A stretch of DNA of 52,139 nucleotides, taken from contig JACQZN010000044.1 in the NCBI GenBank assembly GCA_016213845.1, positions 27,662 through 79,800 of the forward strand. Direction: 5' to 3'. Position 1 is the stretch's first letter; each line of letters starts with the position of its first letter. Origin of the DNA: Candidatus Wallbacteria bacterium (GTDB lineage: Bacteria > Muiribacteriota > UBA6191 > JACPRK01). A program made the translations under genes and the position numbers. Below the pieces are notes generated by a model. The model saw only the letters and a program-made list of their open reading frames with translations, was not told the DNA's origin and did no database searches. This document shows, piece by piece, positions 15,663 through 24,286 of this stretch.

Positions 15663-17915
15663 ATGGCACGTAAGAAGAGGCGAGAACGCTCGTCGGCAGG
15701 CGATCCGATCGAGTTCATCGGGGAGCGCCTCGAAGCCCTGATTGGCTTCGTGGCTGCGCTCAAGGTCCACGAGTGGGCCATGCTCGCGATCGCCTTCGTC
15801 CCTCTCGTCTGGGTGCCGCAGGTCCTCGATCTGTACGATATGCCCAAGCGCATCGTCCTGAACGAGATCATCCTGCTGCTGGTCATTTTCCACTGCTTCG
15901 CCAGCCTGAAGGAGGCTGGCGGCGTGCTCGTCCCAAGGTCCCGGCTCACAGCGCCCATCCTCGCCTATCTGGGTGCCACCGCCCTCGCGTGCATTCAGGC
16001 CCTCAACGGCGCCGATGCCATCGACGGTGCGATGCAACAGGGACTGCCGTGCGTGCTGGCGCTGGTGCTGCTGGTTCGAGGTGTCTCTGCCCGGGCAGCA
16101 GAAGGGTTCGTAACCTGCTGTCTCATCTCGGGATCGATCGCCGTCACTGTCGGGCTCGCCCAGTACTGTGGCGTCGAAACCGAGAGCTGGGGAATCCGGC
16201 AGGTCATCAAGCCAGCCTCCATCTTCGGAAACAAGAACATGGCGGCCGAGTACCTGCTCGCCGTTCTACCCTATGCCCTCTATCGATGGGAGCAGGCCGC
16301 CTATAGGGGATTCCACTCGGTGGTCGTCGCGGCGCTCTTGGCCTTTCTCTTTGTCTCCAAGACCAAGGCGACCTGGGTAGGAACCGCCGTTCTGCTCGGC
16401 CTGTTTGCCTGGCGCGCGATGGCCTCGGCCAACCTGCGCGGCCGACTGAAGGACGCCGCACCGTCGATGGCGGCCGTGGCGTTCCTCTTCCTTCTGCTCG
16501 CAAACCTGCCATCGATCCTCGCCGACAATCGGGAGCTGGGACTGAAGGCGGTCGCCGCCGCCGCCAAGGAGACCGAGGGATCGGCGCGAGTGCGGTTGGC
16601 TCTGTGGGCCAACAGCATCCCCATGCTCAAGGAGTTTCCGTTGCTGGGGGTCGGTCCCAACAACTGGTATCTGCACTATCCCAAGTACGCCTTCGCGATG
16701 ATGCACGATCCCACCTTCAGCACCGCGGCTCAGGCGGAGCATCCGCATAATGATCTGATCCAGGTCGTCGGCGAGGTCGGCCTTCTGGGGGCTGCGGCCT
16801 CCGTCTGGATCGTCGTCGTACTGGGGTTGTTGGCACTATCAAATCCGCATCTCTCCACGGACGATGAAACGCCGGCCACCCGGAGAAACGTTTTCGTGTC
16901 GCTCTCGCTGCTGGGAATCCTGATCGACGGCATCTTCGCCTATCCGCTCCACTTGGCTCCGGGCGCGGGCTGCTTCTTCGTGGGGGCGGCCATCCTTACG
17001 GCCTTTTCGCCCGGGTCGGAGGTCAAGCCTTGGCGTATCCCGGGCGGTGCGCCCGTCGTCGTCGCTCTGGCTCTCGCCTGCGCGATGGCCGGTCTGCGTG
17101 ATGTGCGCATCCTCAGGGCCAACTACCACTATCGGCTGGGTGCCATCTCCATGGCCGGCAGCCAGTGGAAGGACGCAGAACGGCACATCAGCGATTCGCT
17201 CGAGTTCGACGCCACCCGATATCGCACGCACTCGGTGCTGGGTCGCTGCCTGGCCATGCAGGGAAAGCTGAAGGACTCCATCGAGCAGTACCGCCAGGCT
17301 CTTGCTTGCCATCCGAACCAGATCAACGTCCTCTACAACCTGGCCCACTCGCTCAGGGGAGCTGGCCAGATCGAGGAGGCGATGAAGATCCTCGAACGTT
17401 CCCTCGAGGTCGTACCGCGGTTTACTGAAGGGCTCTACCTGCTGGGCTCGTTCCAGAAGGAGACAGGCAAGCGCGAAAGCGCCATCACGACCTTCAAGAA
17501 GCTCACGGAAGTCTCGCCCGCCTACGCGGACGCTCACAACGAGTTGGGGAACCTCCTGAAGGACCAGAAGAAGTATGCCGAGGCCGAGGCCAGCTACAAC
17601 AAGGCCATCCAGGCCAGGCCCAACTACGGCGAAGTCTTCAACAACCTGGGGGTGGTCTTCCTGGAGCAGAACAAGCTCGCCCCTGCCGCCGAGAACTTCA
17701 AGAAGGCCATCCAGCTCTCACCGAGCTACGCCGGAAGCTACTACAACCTCGCGCGCGCGGAATCGGGGCTCAACCGCTTCGCTCAGGCCATCGCGGCATA
17801 TCGGGAGTTCGTCAATCGCTGGACGGGCGACGAGACGATGGCCAAGGTTGCCAAGGCGGAGATTGCCCGTCTGGAACAGCTAGTCGCCACCATCTCCTCT
17901 CCGACGTCACCCTAG
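15663..17915 (+). CDS. Wzy/O-antigen-ligase-like membrane protein with TPR domain
   Basis: This 750-residue protein has ten or more hydrophobic helices in residues 35-480, followed by a soluble domain of about six TPR repeats (residues 490-730, for example YNLAHSLRGAGQIEEAMKIL and FNNLGVVFLEQNKLAPAAEN). The Wzy_C-type core contains RVRLALWANSIPMLKEFPLLG and AEHPHNDLIQVVGEVG, the conserved periplasmic loop of O-antigen ligases and polymerases. Members join or polymerise lipid-linked glycans at the outer face of the inner membrane; some transfer glycans to proteins, and the TPR part may bind that acceptor. The start is the ATG at 15663 behind an extended -10. Polymerase, ligase and protein glycosyltransferase cannot be told apart here. 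Confidence 0.87.
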   Translation: MARKKRRERSSAGDPIEFIGERLEALIGFVAALKVHEWAMLAIAFVPLVWVPQVLDLYDMPKRIVLNEIILLLVIFHCFASLKEAGGVLVPRSRLTAPILAYLGATALACIQALNGADAIDGAMQQGLPCVLALVLLVRGVSARAAEGFVTCCLISGSIAVTVGLAQYCGVETESWGIRQVIKPASIFGNKNMAAEYLLAVLPYALYRWEQAAYRGFHSVVVAALLAFLFVSKTKATWVGTAVLLGLFAWRAMASANLRGRLKDAAPSMAAVAFLFLLLANLPSILADNRELGLKAVAAAAKETEGSARVRLALWANSIPMLKEFPLLGVGPNNWYLHYPKYAFAMMHDPTFSTAAQAEHPHNDLIQVVGEVGLLGAAASVWIVVVLGLLALSNPHLSTDDETPATRRNVFVSLSLLGILIDGIFAYPLHLAPGAGCFFVGAAILTAFSPGSEVKPWRIPGGAPVVVALALACAMAGLRDVRILRANYHYRLGAISMAGSQWKDAERHISDSLEFDATRYRTHSVLGRCLAMQGKLKDSIEQYRQALACHPNQINVLYNLAHSLRGAGQIEEAMKILERSLEVVPRFTEGLYLLGSFQKETGKRESAITTFKKLTEVSPAYADAHNELGNLLKDQKKYAEAEASYNKAIQARPNYGEVFNNLGVVFLEQNKLAPAAENFKKAIQLSPSYAGSYYNLARAESGLNRFAQAIAAYREFVNRWTGDETMAKVAKAEIARLEQLVATISSPTSP

Positions 17916-17951
17916 AGTCGCTGACGAGTGAGGTTTTTTTTCGTTACCGGA

Positions 17952-17979
17952 TTGACGTTCGGCGCGGGTTCCTTATACT
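17952..17979 (+). promoter_or_regulatory. Sigma-70-type promoter
   Basis: TTGACG (17952-17957) and TATACT (17974-17979) are separated by 16 bases, the best complete -35/-10 pair that I found in the window. A transcript would start near 17986 and have about 230 bases of leader before the GTG at 18217. Confidence 0.65.
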
Positions 17980-18032
17980 TTCGCGCAAATCGGGCGCCGT
18001 TACCGGAAGCGAGCAATCAAGACGCTCTAATC

Positions 18033-18163
18033 CGATAGGGACCAGGCCCTCGGAAATGTCGCCCAGCGGCTTTCCGGGTCCGAGTAGACAGCCATTGTCT
18101 GGTCCCGGCGGACATCCGTGGGTTGGCCGTCAAAGGCCGCAGTCTGTATCGAGCGATGGCTCG
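18033..18163 (+). promoter_or_regulatory. Structured 5' leader: three-way junction plus hairpin
   Basis: P1: GGGACC (18039-18044) pairs with GGTCCC (18101-18106), extendable by CCG (18033-18035) with CGG (18109-18111). P2: CGGAAA (18052-18057) pairs with TTTCCG (18071-18076), continued by GCC/GGC around a CAGC loop. P3: AGACA (18086-18090) pairs with TGTCT (18096-18100). Together they form a three-way junction. Downstream, GGCC/GGCC and CGAGC-GATG-GCTCG (18150-18163) form further hairpins. I do not recognise a known riboswitch class. The stretch 17916-18216 has no gene. Confidence 0.45.
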
Positions 18164-18216
18164 GTCCTCTGTTACCCCCTTCAATCCTGTAACCCTTGCA
18201 CCCCAGAAAGGAACCC

Positions 18217-19185
18217 GTGGGCAAAATGATTCAGCGAGAACCCTCCGTCAATTGCAGACTTGTCATCAAGCACGGCCTCACCGCAATTCTCTCCCTGGCC
18301 CTCTCGGCCAGCGCCTTCGCCGATGAGGCCGTCAAGGCCATCACTCACCTGGTGCCGGCCGGCAGGGCGGGCGCAGCCTTCGTCAGCGTCCAGAACATCA
18401 TGAGCAGCTTCGGCTCTCACTTCTCCACCGGCAGCCTCGCTCAGGAGCTCGACAAGTTCGTCTCCCAGGGCCTCCCCGATCCCAGAAAGCAGATCCAGGA
18501 AGTCGGTATCGCCTTCGACCTCGAGAGCAGCTCCGACCGCTCCTTCGGTCTGGTCGCTCGCGGCCAGGTCGACCTCGCCAAGGCCATTGAGTTTCTCAAG
18601 GGCCAGGGCGGCGAAATCACCCAGGAGGCCTACCACGGCGTCATCCTCAACCACGTCAAGCTGCCCAACGAAGACGAGACTCTGAAGGTCGCCGCCCTCG
18701 ATGACGCGCACTCGATGTTGACCGGCGACGAGACCGACCAGCACCTTCTGGCCAAGGGATTCGTTGACACCTTCGCCGGCCAGGCCCAGAGCTTCGGTGA
18801 GGCGCACAACACTGTCCTGCCCAAAGGCTACTTCGCCTGCCTCTCCTTCGACCTGCCGGCCAGCCTCCGCCAAGAAGCGGCCCAGAACGACATCACCGCC
18901 CCCCTAGCCGCCGTCAAGAACGTGACCGGCACGCTGCGCGAGGAGCAGGACCTCACCGAGAAGCTCCAGCTCGACGCCACCTGCGATGACGAAGCCGGTG
19001 CCCAGGCCCTCGAGGCCCACCTCAAGGCCATCCTCCAGATGCTCCTGGCCCGCGTCCCCGCCGACAGCGAGTACGGCCAGCTGCTCCGCTCCATCGTGAT
19101 CGCCCGCCAGGGCGCACTCGTCAACCTTACGATGCAGGTCCCCCGCAAGGTCGTCGAGGACATCCTCATCGGTATGAACCGCTAA
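18217..19185 (+). CDS. Exported protein of unknown function behind a long leader
   Basis: This 322-residue protein has a signal peptide ending ASAFA, preceded by a basic N-region and a hydrophobic core (LTAILSLALSASAFA). The mature part is acidic and alternates helix and strand, with repeated short segments such as VDLAKAIEFLKGQGGEI and LEAHLKAILQMLLARVP. It weakly resembles DUF3352-like proteins that evaluate as surface or periplasmic proteins, but I do not assign a function. AAAGGAA at 18207-18213 is 4 bases from the GTG at 18217 and 13 from the ATG at 18226, so I prefer GTG; both keep the signal peptide. It has its own promoter and a perfect 13-bp hairpin downstream, so it is probably a single-gene transcript. 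Confidence 0.75.
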   Translation: MGKMIQREPSVNCRLVIKHGLTAILSLALSASAFADEAVKAITHLVPAGRAGAAFVSVQNIMSSFGSHFSTGSLAQELDKFVSQGLPDPRKQIQEVGIAFDLESSSDRSFGLVARGQVDLAKAIEFLKGQGGEITQEAYHGVILNHVKLPNEDETLKVAALDDAHSMLTGDETDQHLLAKGFVDTFAGQAQSFGEAHNTVLPKGYFACLSFDLPASLRQEAAQNDITAPLAAVKNVTGTLREEQDLTEKLQLDATCDDEAGAQALEAHLKAILQMLLARVPADSEYGQLLRSIVIARQGALVNLTMQVPRKVVEDILIGMNR

Positions 19186-19208
19186 TCCCCTCCCAGAACC
19201 CAAAGTTC

Positions 19209-19237
19209 AAGAGCCGGCCCGAATCGGGCCGGCTCTT
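19209..19237. terminator. Perfect 13-bp hairpin between convergent genes
   Basis: AAGAGCCGGCCCG (19209-19221) pairs completely with CGGGCCGGCTCTT (19225-19237) around the loop AAT. It is 23 bases after the stop of the exported protein and faces the end of the cytochrome c peroxidase gene. No U-run follows on either strand, so it may stop RNA polymerase poorly or need Rho, or serve mainly as an mRNA 3' end. Confidence 0.65.
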
Positions 19238-19382
19238 CTCGATCTCCCCCACCCCCGCCCGAGCCCCCGCCCCCGCCCGACCGCGAACCGTCGCGTCGAA
19301 GGCTCGCATCGAAGGGCCTCGGCTTGGCGAGAATCACCCGCTTCAGCCGAGAACCCTTCCCTGGCGCCTCTCCCGACAGGTC

Positions 19383-20471
19383 CTACGGAAAGACCGACGG
19401 GGCCTTGTCCTGGAAGCCCTCGCCCGACAGCGCCTTCATGAACGCCACGAGCGCCGCGGCCTCCCTGTCGTCGATCGTCAGCGGCTCCATCTTGGGCGAC
19501 AGATGCGGATTCTTCGTGCCTCCCTTGCGATAGTGCGCGACGACTTCCTCGAGCGTGGCCAGCGATCCGTCGTGCATGTAGGGCGCATGAAGCGCGGTCT
19601 CCCGAAGCCCGGGCGTCTTGAATGCACCCAGATCCTCGTCCTTCTTGCTCACCGCATTCCGCCCCTTGTCGCTGAACTCCTTCTTCTTCTCGTCCCATCC
19701 GATGCCCAGATTGTGAAAGCGCGAATCGGTGAACGCTACACCCACGTGGCACCGCGTGCAGTTGGCCTTGCCGAAGAACAGCTCCTCGCCCAGCTTCACG
19801 TCCTCTCCGACCGCCTTTGCGTCACCGGCCTTGTACCGGTCCCAGGGCGAGTTGCCCGACATTCGCGTCCGCTCGTAGTCGGCGATCGCCTGCGTGATGC
19901 GAGCCAGCGTCACAGTCTCATCACCGTACGCCTTCTTGAAGAAGTACTTGTAGTTCGCATTTGCACCTACGAACTTCACGACCTCTTCGTGCGTGTTGCC
20001 CATCTCGATCGGATTTGCCATCGGACCGGCGGCCTGCTCTTCGAGCGAGCCCGCGCGACCGTCCCAAAAGGTCTCCGGGAAGAAGGCGAACGCTGCGTTC
20101 ACGAACGAAGGCGCCTTCCGGTTGCCCTTCTGTCCCTTGATGCCTGTCGATACGGGGGTCGGTTCGCTGAAACCGTTCTCGGGACGATGGCAGCTGGCGC
20201 ACGCGATGGTCCCGTCCGCCGATAGCCGCTTGTCGAAGAAGAGCCACCGGCCCAGTTGCACCCGCTCGGGCGTGGGCGGCGCTTTCAGCTCGGGCAGCTT
20301 CTGTTCGATCCCCAGTGGCGATGCCGGCAACGCCTCGACCGGGTTTGCCTTCTCGAGCTCCTCGATCGAGGGAGCCTTCTCCGCAGCCGGCTCCGCTGCA
20401 CCGCAATTCGCCGCGCCCAGGCTGCAAAGCCCAATGATGGCACTCCCCGCAACCCACCTCTTGATGCTCAC
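19383..20471 (-). CDS. Di-haem cytochrome c peroxidase (CcpA/MauG family)
   Basis: This 362-residue periplasmic enzyme reduces hydrogen peroxide to water with electrons from small cytochromes. A signal peptide (residues 1-26, VSIKRWVAGSAIIGL) is followed by a Pro/Glu-rich linker. Two haem-binding motifs are present, CASCH at 91-95 and CTRCH near residue 240. The family segments LGRWLFFDKRLSADGTIACASCH and FKTPGLRETALHAPYMHDGS are clear; the second contains the Met/His haem-ligand region. The GTG at 20471 has AGGAGG at a 7-base spacing; the frame stays open further upstream but without signal-peptide character. It follows rdgB by 56 bases and is probably the last gene of the chaperone-rdgB-peroxidase operon. 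It points to oxidative-stress defence in a mostly anaerobic gene set. Confidence 0.92.
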   Translation of the reverse strand: MSIKRWVAGSAIIGLCSLGAANCGAAEPAAEKAPSIEELEKANPVEALPASPLGIEQKLPELKAPPTPERVQLGRWLFFDKRLSADGTIACASCHRPENGFSEPTPVSTGIKGQKGNRKAPSFVNAAFAFFPETFWDGRAGSLEEQAAGPMANPIEMGNTHEEVVKFVGANANYKYFFKKAYGDETVTLARITQAIADYERTRMSGNSPWDRYKAGDAKAVGEDVKLGEELFFGKANCTRCHVGVAFTDSRFHNLGIGWDEKKKEFSDKGRNAVSKKDEDLGAFKTPGLRETALHAPYMHDGSLATLEEVVAHYRKGGTKNPHLSPKMEPLTIDDREAAALVAFMKALSGEGFQDKAPSVFP

Positions 20472-20527
20472 GATCGCTCCTCCTGTCTGCTCACGACGTT
20501 CCCCCCCCTTGCGACGACGACATCTTA

Positions 20528-21118
20528 CTACGAACGCCCCAACCAGTCTCGCATCGACGAGAGCGCCCTGGCCCGATGGCTGACGCGGTTCTTCTCCTCG
20601 ATCGATAGCTCTGCCATCGCTCGCCCGCTCTCCTCGACCAAGAACACCGGATCGAATCCGAAACCACCGGTACCCCTCGGTGATTCGAGAATCCGCCCGG
20701 CGCAAACGCCCTCGAAGAAGTGCTGCTCCCCGTCCGGCAGCACCAGGGCAATCGTGCAGACGAACCTCGCCCCTCTCCGTTCGCTCTCGACTCCATGCAG
20801 CTCTTCGAGTAGTCGAGAGATTCGCCCCCCATCCGTCTCCCCGTATCGCGACGAATGCAGTCCAGGCCTTCCCCCCAGTGCCTCGACCTCCAGCCCCGAA
20901 TCGTCGGCCATCGTCGCCTGGCCTGACACCCGGTGCAACGCCCTAGCCTTCAGCAGCGCGTTGCCTCGGTAACTGTCCGCCGACTCCTCCGCCGGCCCTG
21001 GTGCCCCCGCAACCTCCCCCTGTCCGACCACCTGCCCGACGTGCCCCCGCAACGCCTCCGCAATTTCCCGCAACTTCCCCGCATTGTGCGTCGCTACCAG
21101 CAACCTATCCAGCCGCAT
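20528..21118 (-). CDS. rdgB: Non-canonical purine NTP pyrophosphatase (RdgB/HAM1)
   Basis: This 196-residue enzyme hydrolyses dITP, ITP and XTP to the monophosphates and so keeps deaminated purines out of DNA. It has the N-terminal ATHNAGKLREI phosphate-binding motif, ADDSGLEVEALGGRPG, RYGETDGGR and the C-terminal GTGGFGFDPVF, all in the standard order, and a usual length. The ATG at 21118 begins MRLDRLLVATHN; a GTG at 21124 would add two residues. It lies between the parvulin-chaperone gene (188 bases upstream) and the cytochrome c peroxidase gene. Confidence 0.93.
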   Translation of the reverse strand: MRLDRLLVATHNAGKLREIAEALRGHVGQVVGQGEVAGAPGPAEESADSYRGNALLKARALHRVSGQATMADDSGLEVEALGGRPGLHSSRYGETDGGRISRLLEELHGVESERRGARFVCTIALVLPDGEQHFFEGVCAGRILESPRGTGGFGFDPVFLVEESGRAMAELSIEEKNRVSHRARALSSMRDWLGRS

Positions 21119-21306
21119 TCCCACTCAACCTTCCCCCCATCCCCCCGAGGTGCTCTGACCATGCCCGAGCCCGAGCCCCGACCCCTCCTCCCGTCCCGCT
21201 CACCCGGGCTGACGGTGGAGCGGTCGGGAGCTGCCCTCCAGGCCTCCCCCCCGCGGCCCGCGCCCAACTCTCCCGCCCCGCCGCCGCACCGCCTTCCCCG
21301 CTGCCC

Positions 21307-23952
21307 TCAAAGCACCGGAAAATGCTTCCTCACGATTGCCTGGTTCTCGAGCTCCTCGATCCAGCCCTTGAGCACTTTCTCGCGCTTTTCCGGAAGTAAT
21401 CTCTCTCGGATCTTCGCCTTCGCCGAGTCGAGGCTCGCAGGCTTCGCCGCATCTCGGCTCACGAGCTTCAGCACGTGGAAACCCAGAAACGACTTGACCA
21501 GCTCGGGATGAACCTTGCCGGCCTCGGCTCCCTCGATCGCCTTGCGGATCTCGGGGAAGACCTTGTCGCTCGTTACCAGGCCGCCCTTTTCCTTCGTCGC
21601 CGGATCGCGTGAGTACTTCTTGGCCAGATACTCGAAGTTCTCGCCCTTCATCGCCGCGTCCAGCACTTCCTTGGCGACCTCTTCTTCGGTCACCAGAATG
21701 TGCTGCAGCGTCACCTTGGCTGGCTCTTCGAACTCGCTCTTGTGCTCATCGAAGTATGACTTGACCTCGTCCTCGGACACCTCCGGATTCAGCGTGTTGC
21801 GAATCTCCGCCGTCAACGCCGCATCCAGCGGCTTGAAGGCCACCGGCTCCCGCTTCTCCATCAGGAACAGGTGTTGTGTCCTCCCGAACACGACAGGCTC
21901 CGAAATCTTGCCAGGCTCCAGCGATTTCAAGGCGTCCACGATCTTCCGGTGCAAGCCCCGCACGGAGTACACCTCGCGCTGCACGGCGTCGGCTACCGTC
22001 GGAGCGTCTTCCTCGGAAAGCGAAACATCCTTCCAGAGGCCGCCCTCCTTCGCGTCGCTCCCGTCGCTCTCGGCTTTGGCGATCTCCTCGAACGACCGCT
22101 TCTCGGCAGGCTTTCCACCCGCGCCCGGGGCAAGGTCTTTTCGCAGCTTGCTCATCGCTTCGACCACGAGTTGCTCCGCCTTGGTCTCGGTCAACCGCTG
22201 CTCGATCTCCTTGCGGACCTCCGTAAGCGCCTTGTTCTCGCTCGGCAGGACTTCCAGCAACTGAACCAGATGCAAGCCCTTCGCCGACTTGACCGGCCGG
22301 CTGATTTCTCCGGCCGACAGCTCCGTCACGATATCCGTGATGCTCTCGTCGACGTACCCGTTCGCCCCGATCTCGTCGATCTTCGCGTTGTCCTTGTTCT
22401 CGCCCAGGATGACGATCCCCAGGTCGCCGCCTTCGGTCGCCGATTTGGCGTGGCTCGACTTCTTCGCGGCCTCGGCAAACGCAGTCGACTGCGTCGTATT
22501 TGCCGACTCGCCCAGGCTCTTTGAAAGCTCAGCAAGCTGGGCTCGCGCGGCGTCCTCCCGCTTCGTTCTCTCGAGCTCCCGCGTCAGCTCGTCACGCTTC
22601 TCGGCGAAGAGCTTCTCTCGTGCCGGGTCCTTTTCGAGCAACGGCAACTTCTGCGTCACCTGCACCAGGTGAAATCCGTCTTCCGATGGCAAGACCGGGC
22701 TGACCTGCCCCTCCTCCAACTCCTTGACCGTGCTAGCCAGCGGCTCGGGCAGCTCGCTCGGCTTCAGTGTCCCACGGTCCCCCTTCTTGCTCTTGAGCTC
22801 CGCCACATTCTCGTCGGCTGCAACCGCGGCGAAGGACTCACCCTTCTCGATCCGGCTTCGGAGCTCCTCGGCCTTCTTGCGAGCCGCGCTCCGCTCCTCG
22901 TCGGTCTTGCCCAGCGCCACCCGGATCTCCCTCAGCGCCACCGAGGCCTCGGCCGGTTGCGTCTCGTCGAAGTGCTTTCGCAGCTCCTCCGGCGTCGACT
23001 TGGCCGCGTCGCGGAACGAATCATGCGCCGGGTCGAGATAGATGTGTCGGAGCCGCACCTTCTTCGGCGCCTTGAAATCGGATGCATGCTCCTCGTAGTA
23101 CTTCGCTACCTCCGCATCCGCGATCTTCACCTGCTTCTTCCACCGATCGGCTGAAGGGTCCAGCATCAGGTGCCGCAAGGAAACCTTGTCGGGGACCTTC
23201 CACCGCGCCTTGTGGCTCTCGTAGTACTCCTGGATCTCCTTGTCGCTCACCTGCGCCCGCAACTTTGCCACGATGTCTCCGCGGACGGCCGACAGCGCCT
23301 TGACGCCCTTGCCGTCGGCTGCTTTGAACTCGGCCTGGTGCGCCTGGTAGTAGTCCTCGACCATCTTGTCTGTAACGGTCTTGCCGCCCGTGATCGACTG
23401 CACCACGCGCTCCTGCTTCACCTGCCGCTCGACATACTTGCGAAGCACCGGCTCTGTCATGTTGACCGACGACAGCAGCTTCTCCTTGCCCCCCGCCTTC
23501 TCGAAGTTCTTGGAGAGGATCTCCTCGACGTCCTTCGACACGTCCAGCTTCAGCGTGTCGGCTTCCATCATCACCAGCCGCTCCTTGACCAGGTTGTCCA
23601 GGATGACCTCCCCCATGAGCGTCTTGAACGCCTTCGCCGAGGCCGTGCTGCCACGGTAGATCTGATTGTTGTTCCGCGCGTTCACGACCGCCCGGTTCAA
23701 CTCGCCCTCCGTGATCACTTCGCTGGCACCCTTGTAGACCACCGTCGCCACCTGCCGACCGTCCGTGAAGTCCAGCTCGGTCTGCTTCTGCTCGTCCTCG
23801 GTCCGCTTCTTCGCGGCTTCCTGGGCGGCCTGTTCGGCCTGCCGGCCCGACCAGATCGAACCTGCGGCGATGAAAAAGATGGAAAGTACGAACGTGGCAA
23901 TGATGAGCCAGATGAAGCCCTTCATCTTGCGTCGGAAGAAATCGACCATCAT
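21307..23952 (-). CDS. PpiD/SurA-like membrane-anchored chaperone with about four parvulin domains
   Basis: This 881-residue periplasmic folding factor is anchored by one N-terminal helix (about residues 12-32, FIWLIIATFVLSIFFIAAG), the PpiD arrangement. A SurA_N-like helical region follows (about 60-260), then several parvulin (PpiC) units. At least four segments end in the typical pattern, for example SPVLPSEDGFHLVQV, SRPVKSAKGLHLVQL, SEPVVFGRTQHLFLM and VKSFLGFHVLKLVSR. The last has the fullest motif set, VTLQHILVTEEE and YSRDPATKEKGGLV. It is longer than E. coli PpiD (623 residues), which has one parvulin domain. Two adjacent ATGs at 23952 and 23949 are possible starts; AAGGAG is 12 bases upstream. 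It begins the operon with rdgB and the peroxidase. Confidence 0.88.
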   Translation of the reverse strand: MMVDFFRRKMKGFIWLIIATFVLSIFFIAAGSIWSGRQAEQAAQEAAKKRTEDEQKQTELDFTDGRQVATVVYKGASEVITEGELNRAVVNARNNNQIYRGSTASAKAFKTLMGEVILDNLVKERLVMMEADTLKLDVSKDVEEILSKNFEKAGGKEKLLSSVNMTEPVLRKYVERQVKQERVVQSITGGKTVTDKMVEDYYQAHQAEFKAADGKGVKALSAVRGDIVAKLRAQVSDKEIQEYYESHKARWKVPDKVSLRHLMLDPSADRWKKQVKIADAEVAKYYEEHASDFKAPKKVRLRHIYLDPAHDSFRDAAKSTPEELRKHFDETQPAEASVALREIRVALGKTDEERSAARKKAEELRSRIEKGESFAAVAADENVAELKSKKGDRGTLKPSELPEPLASTVKELEEGQVSPVLPSEDGFHLVQVTQKLPLLEKDPAREKLFAEKRDELTRELERTKREDAARAQLAELSKSLGESANTTQSTAFAEAAKKSSHAKSATEGGDLGIVILGENKDNAKIDEIGANGYVDESITDIVTELSAGEISRPVKSAKGLHLVQLLEVLPSENKALTEVRKEIEQRLTETKAEQLVVEAMSKLRKDLAPGAGGKPAEKRSFEEIAKAESDGSDAKEGGLWKDVSLSEEDAPTVADAVQREVYSVRGLHRKIVDALKSLEPGKISEPVVFGRTQHLFLMEKREPVAFKPLDAALTAEIRNTLNPEVSEDEVKSYFDEHKSEFEEPAKVTLQHILVTEEEVAKEVLDAAMKGENFEYLAKKYSRDPATKEKGGLVTSDKVFPEIRKAIEGAEAGKVHPELVKSFLGFHVLKLVSRDAAKPASLDSAKAKIRERLLPEKREKVLKGWIEELENQAIVRKHFPVL

Positions 23953-24286
23953 AGGAACCAGGATCTCCTTGGAACGGCGAAAGTCGCGAATGACAAGGCA
24001 GCGCCACCGCCCTCCCGGGGCGCCGGAGCCCGTGGATTCTACAATCTCCCCCCCGGAATGGCAAGGACGCCGACGTCCGGCTACCGAAGTACCCATGCGC
24101 GTCTTCCCCACGGTCGCGCTGCTCGGTCGGCCCGCTCCGTCGATTTGACACGATTTAAGGTCCGTTTGAGACCCTGCCGCCCTATCTTCCTGCCCGCGAC
24201 CGGCTCCCCTCGCCGAACGCGAACTCGTCACTCACCTCAATTCCCGAGCCGCCCAGGCGGGCTCTCGGTTTGTAGCAGGAGGATCA
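23953..24286. other. Divergent intergenic region, no gene seen
   Basis: These 334 bases separate the parvulin-chaperone gene (minus) from the integrase gene (plus) and should hold both promoters. A TTGACA at 24145-24150 has no matching -10 at 16-18 bases. TTAAAT on the minus strand near 24154-24159 could be a -10 without a -35. GGTC-N7-GACC near 24159-24173 is a small inverted repeat. I looked for attI-like or attC-like core sites (GTTRRRY) and did not see a convincing one. Confidence 0.5.

Noticed and set aside
17905..17941. Terminator after the Wzy-TPR gene (CGTCA/TGACG stem, then eight T)
   Set aside because: The stem is only five pairs and seven bases separate it from the T-run; the T-run may still matter, but I could not support a terminator.
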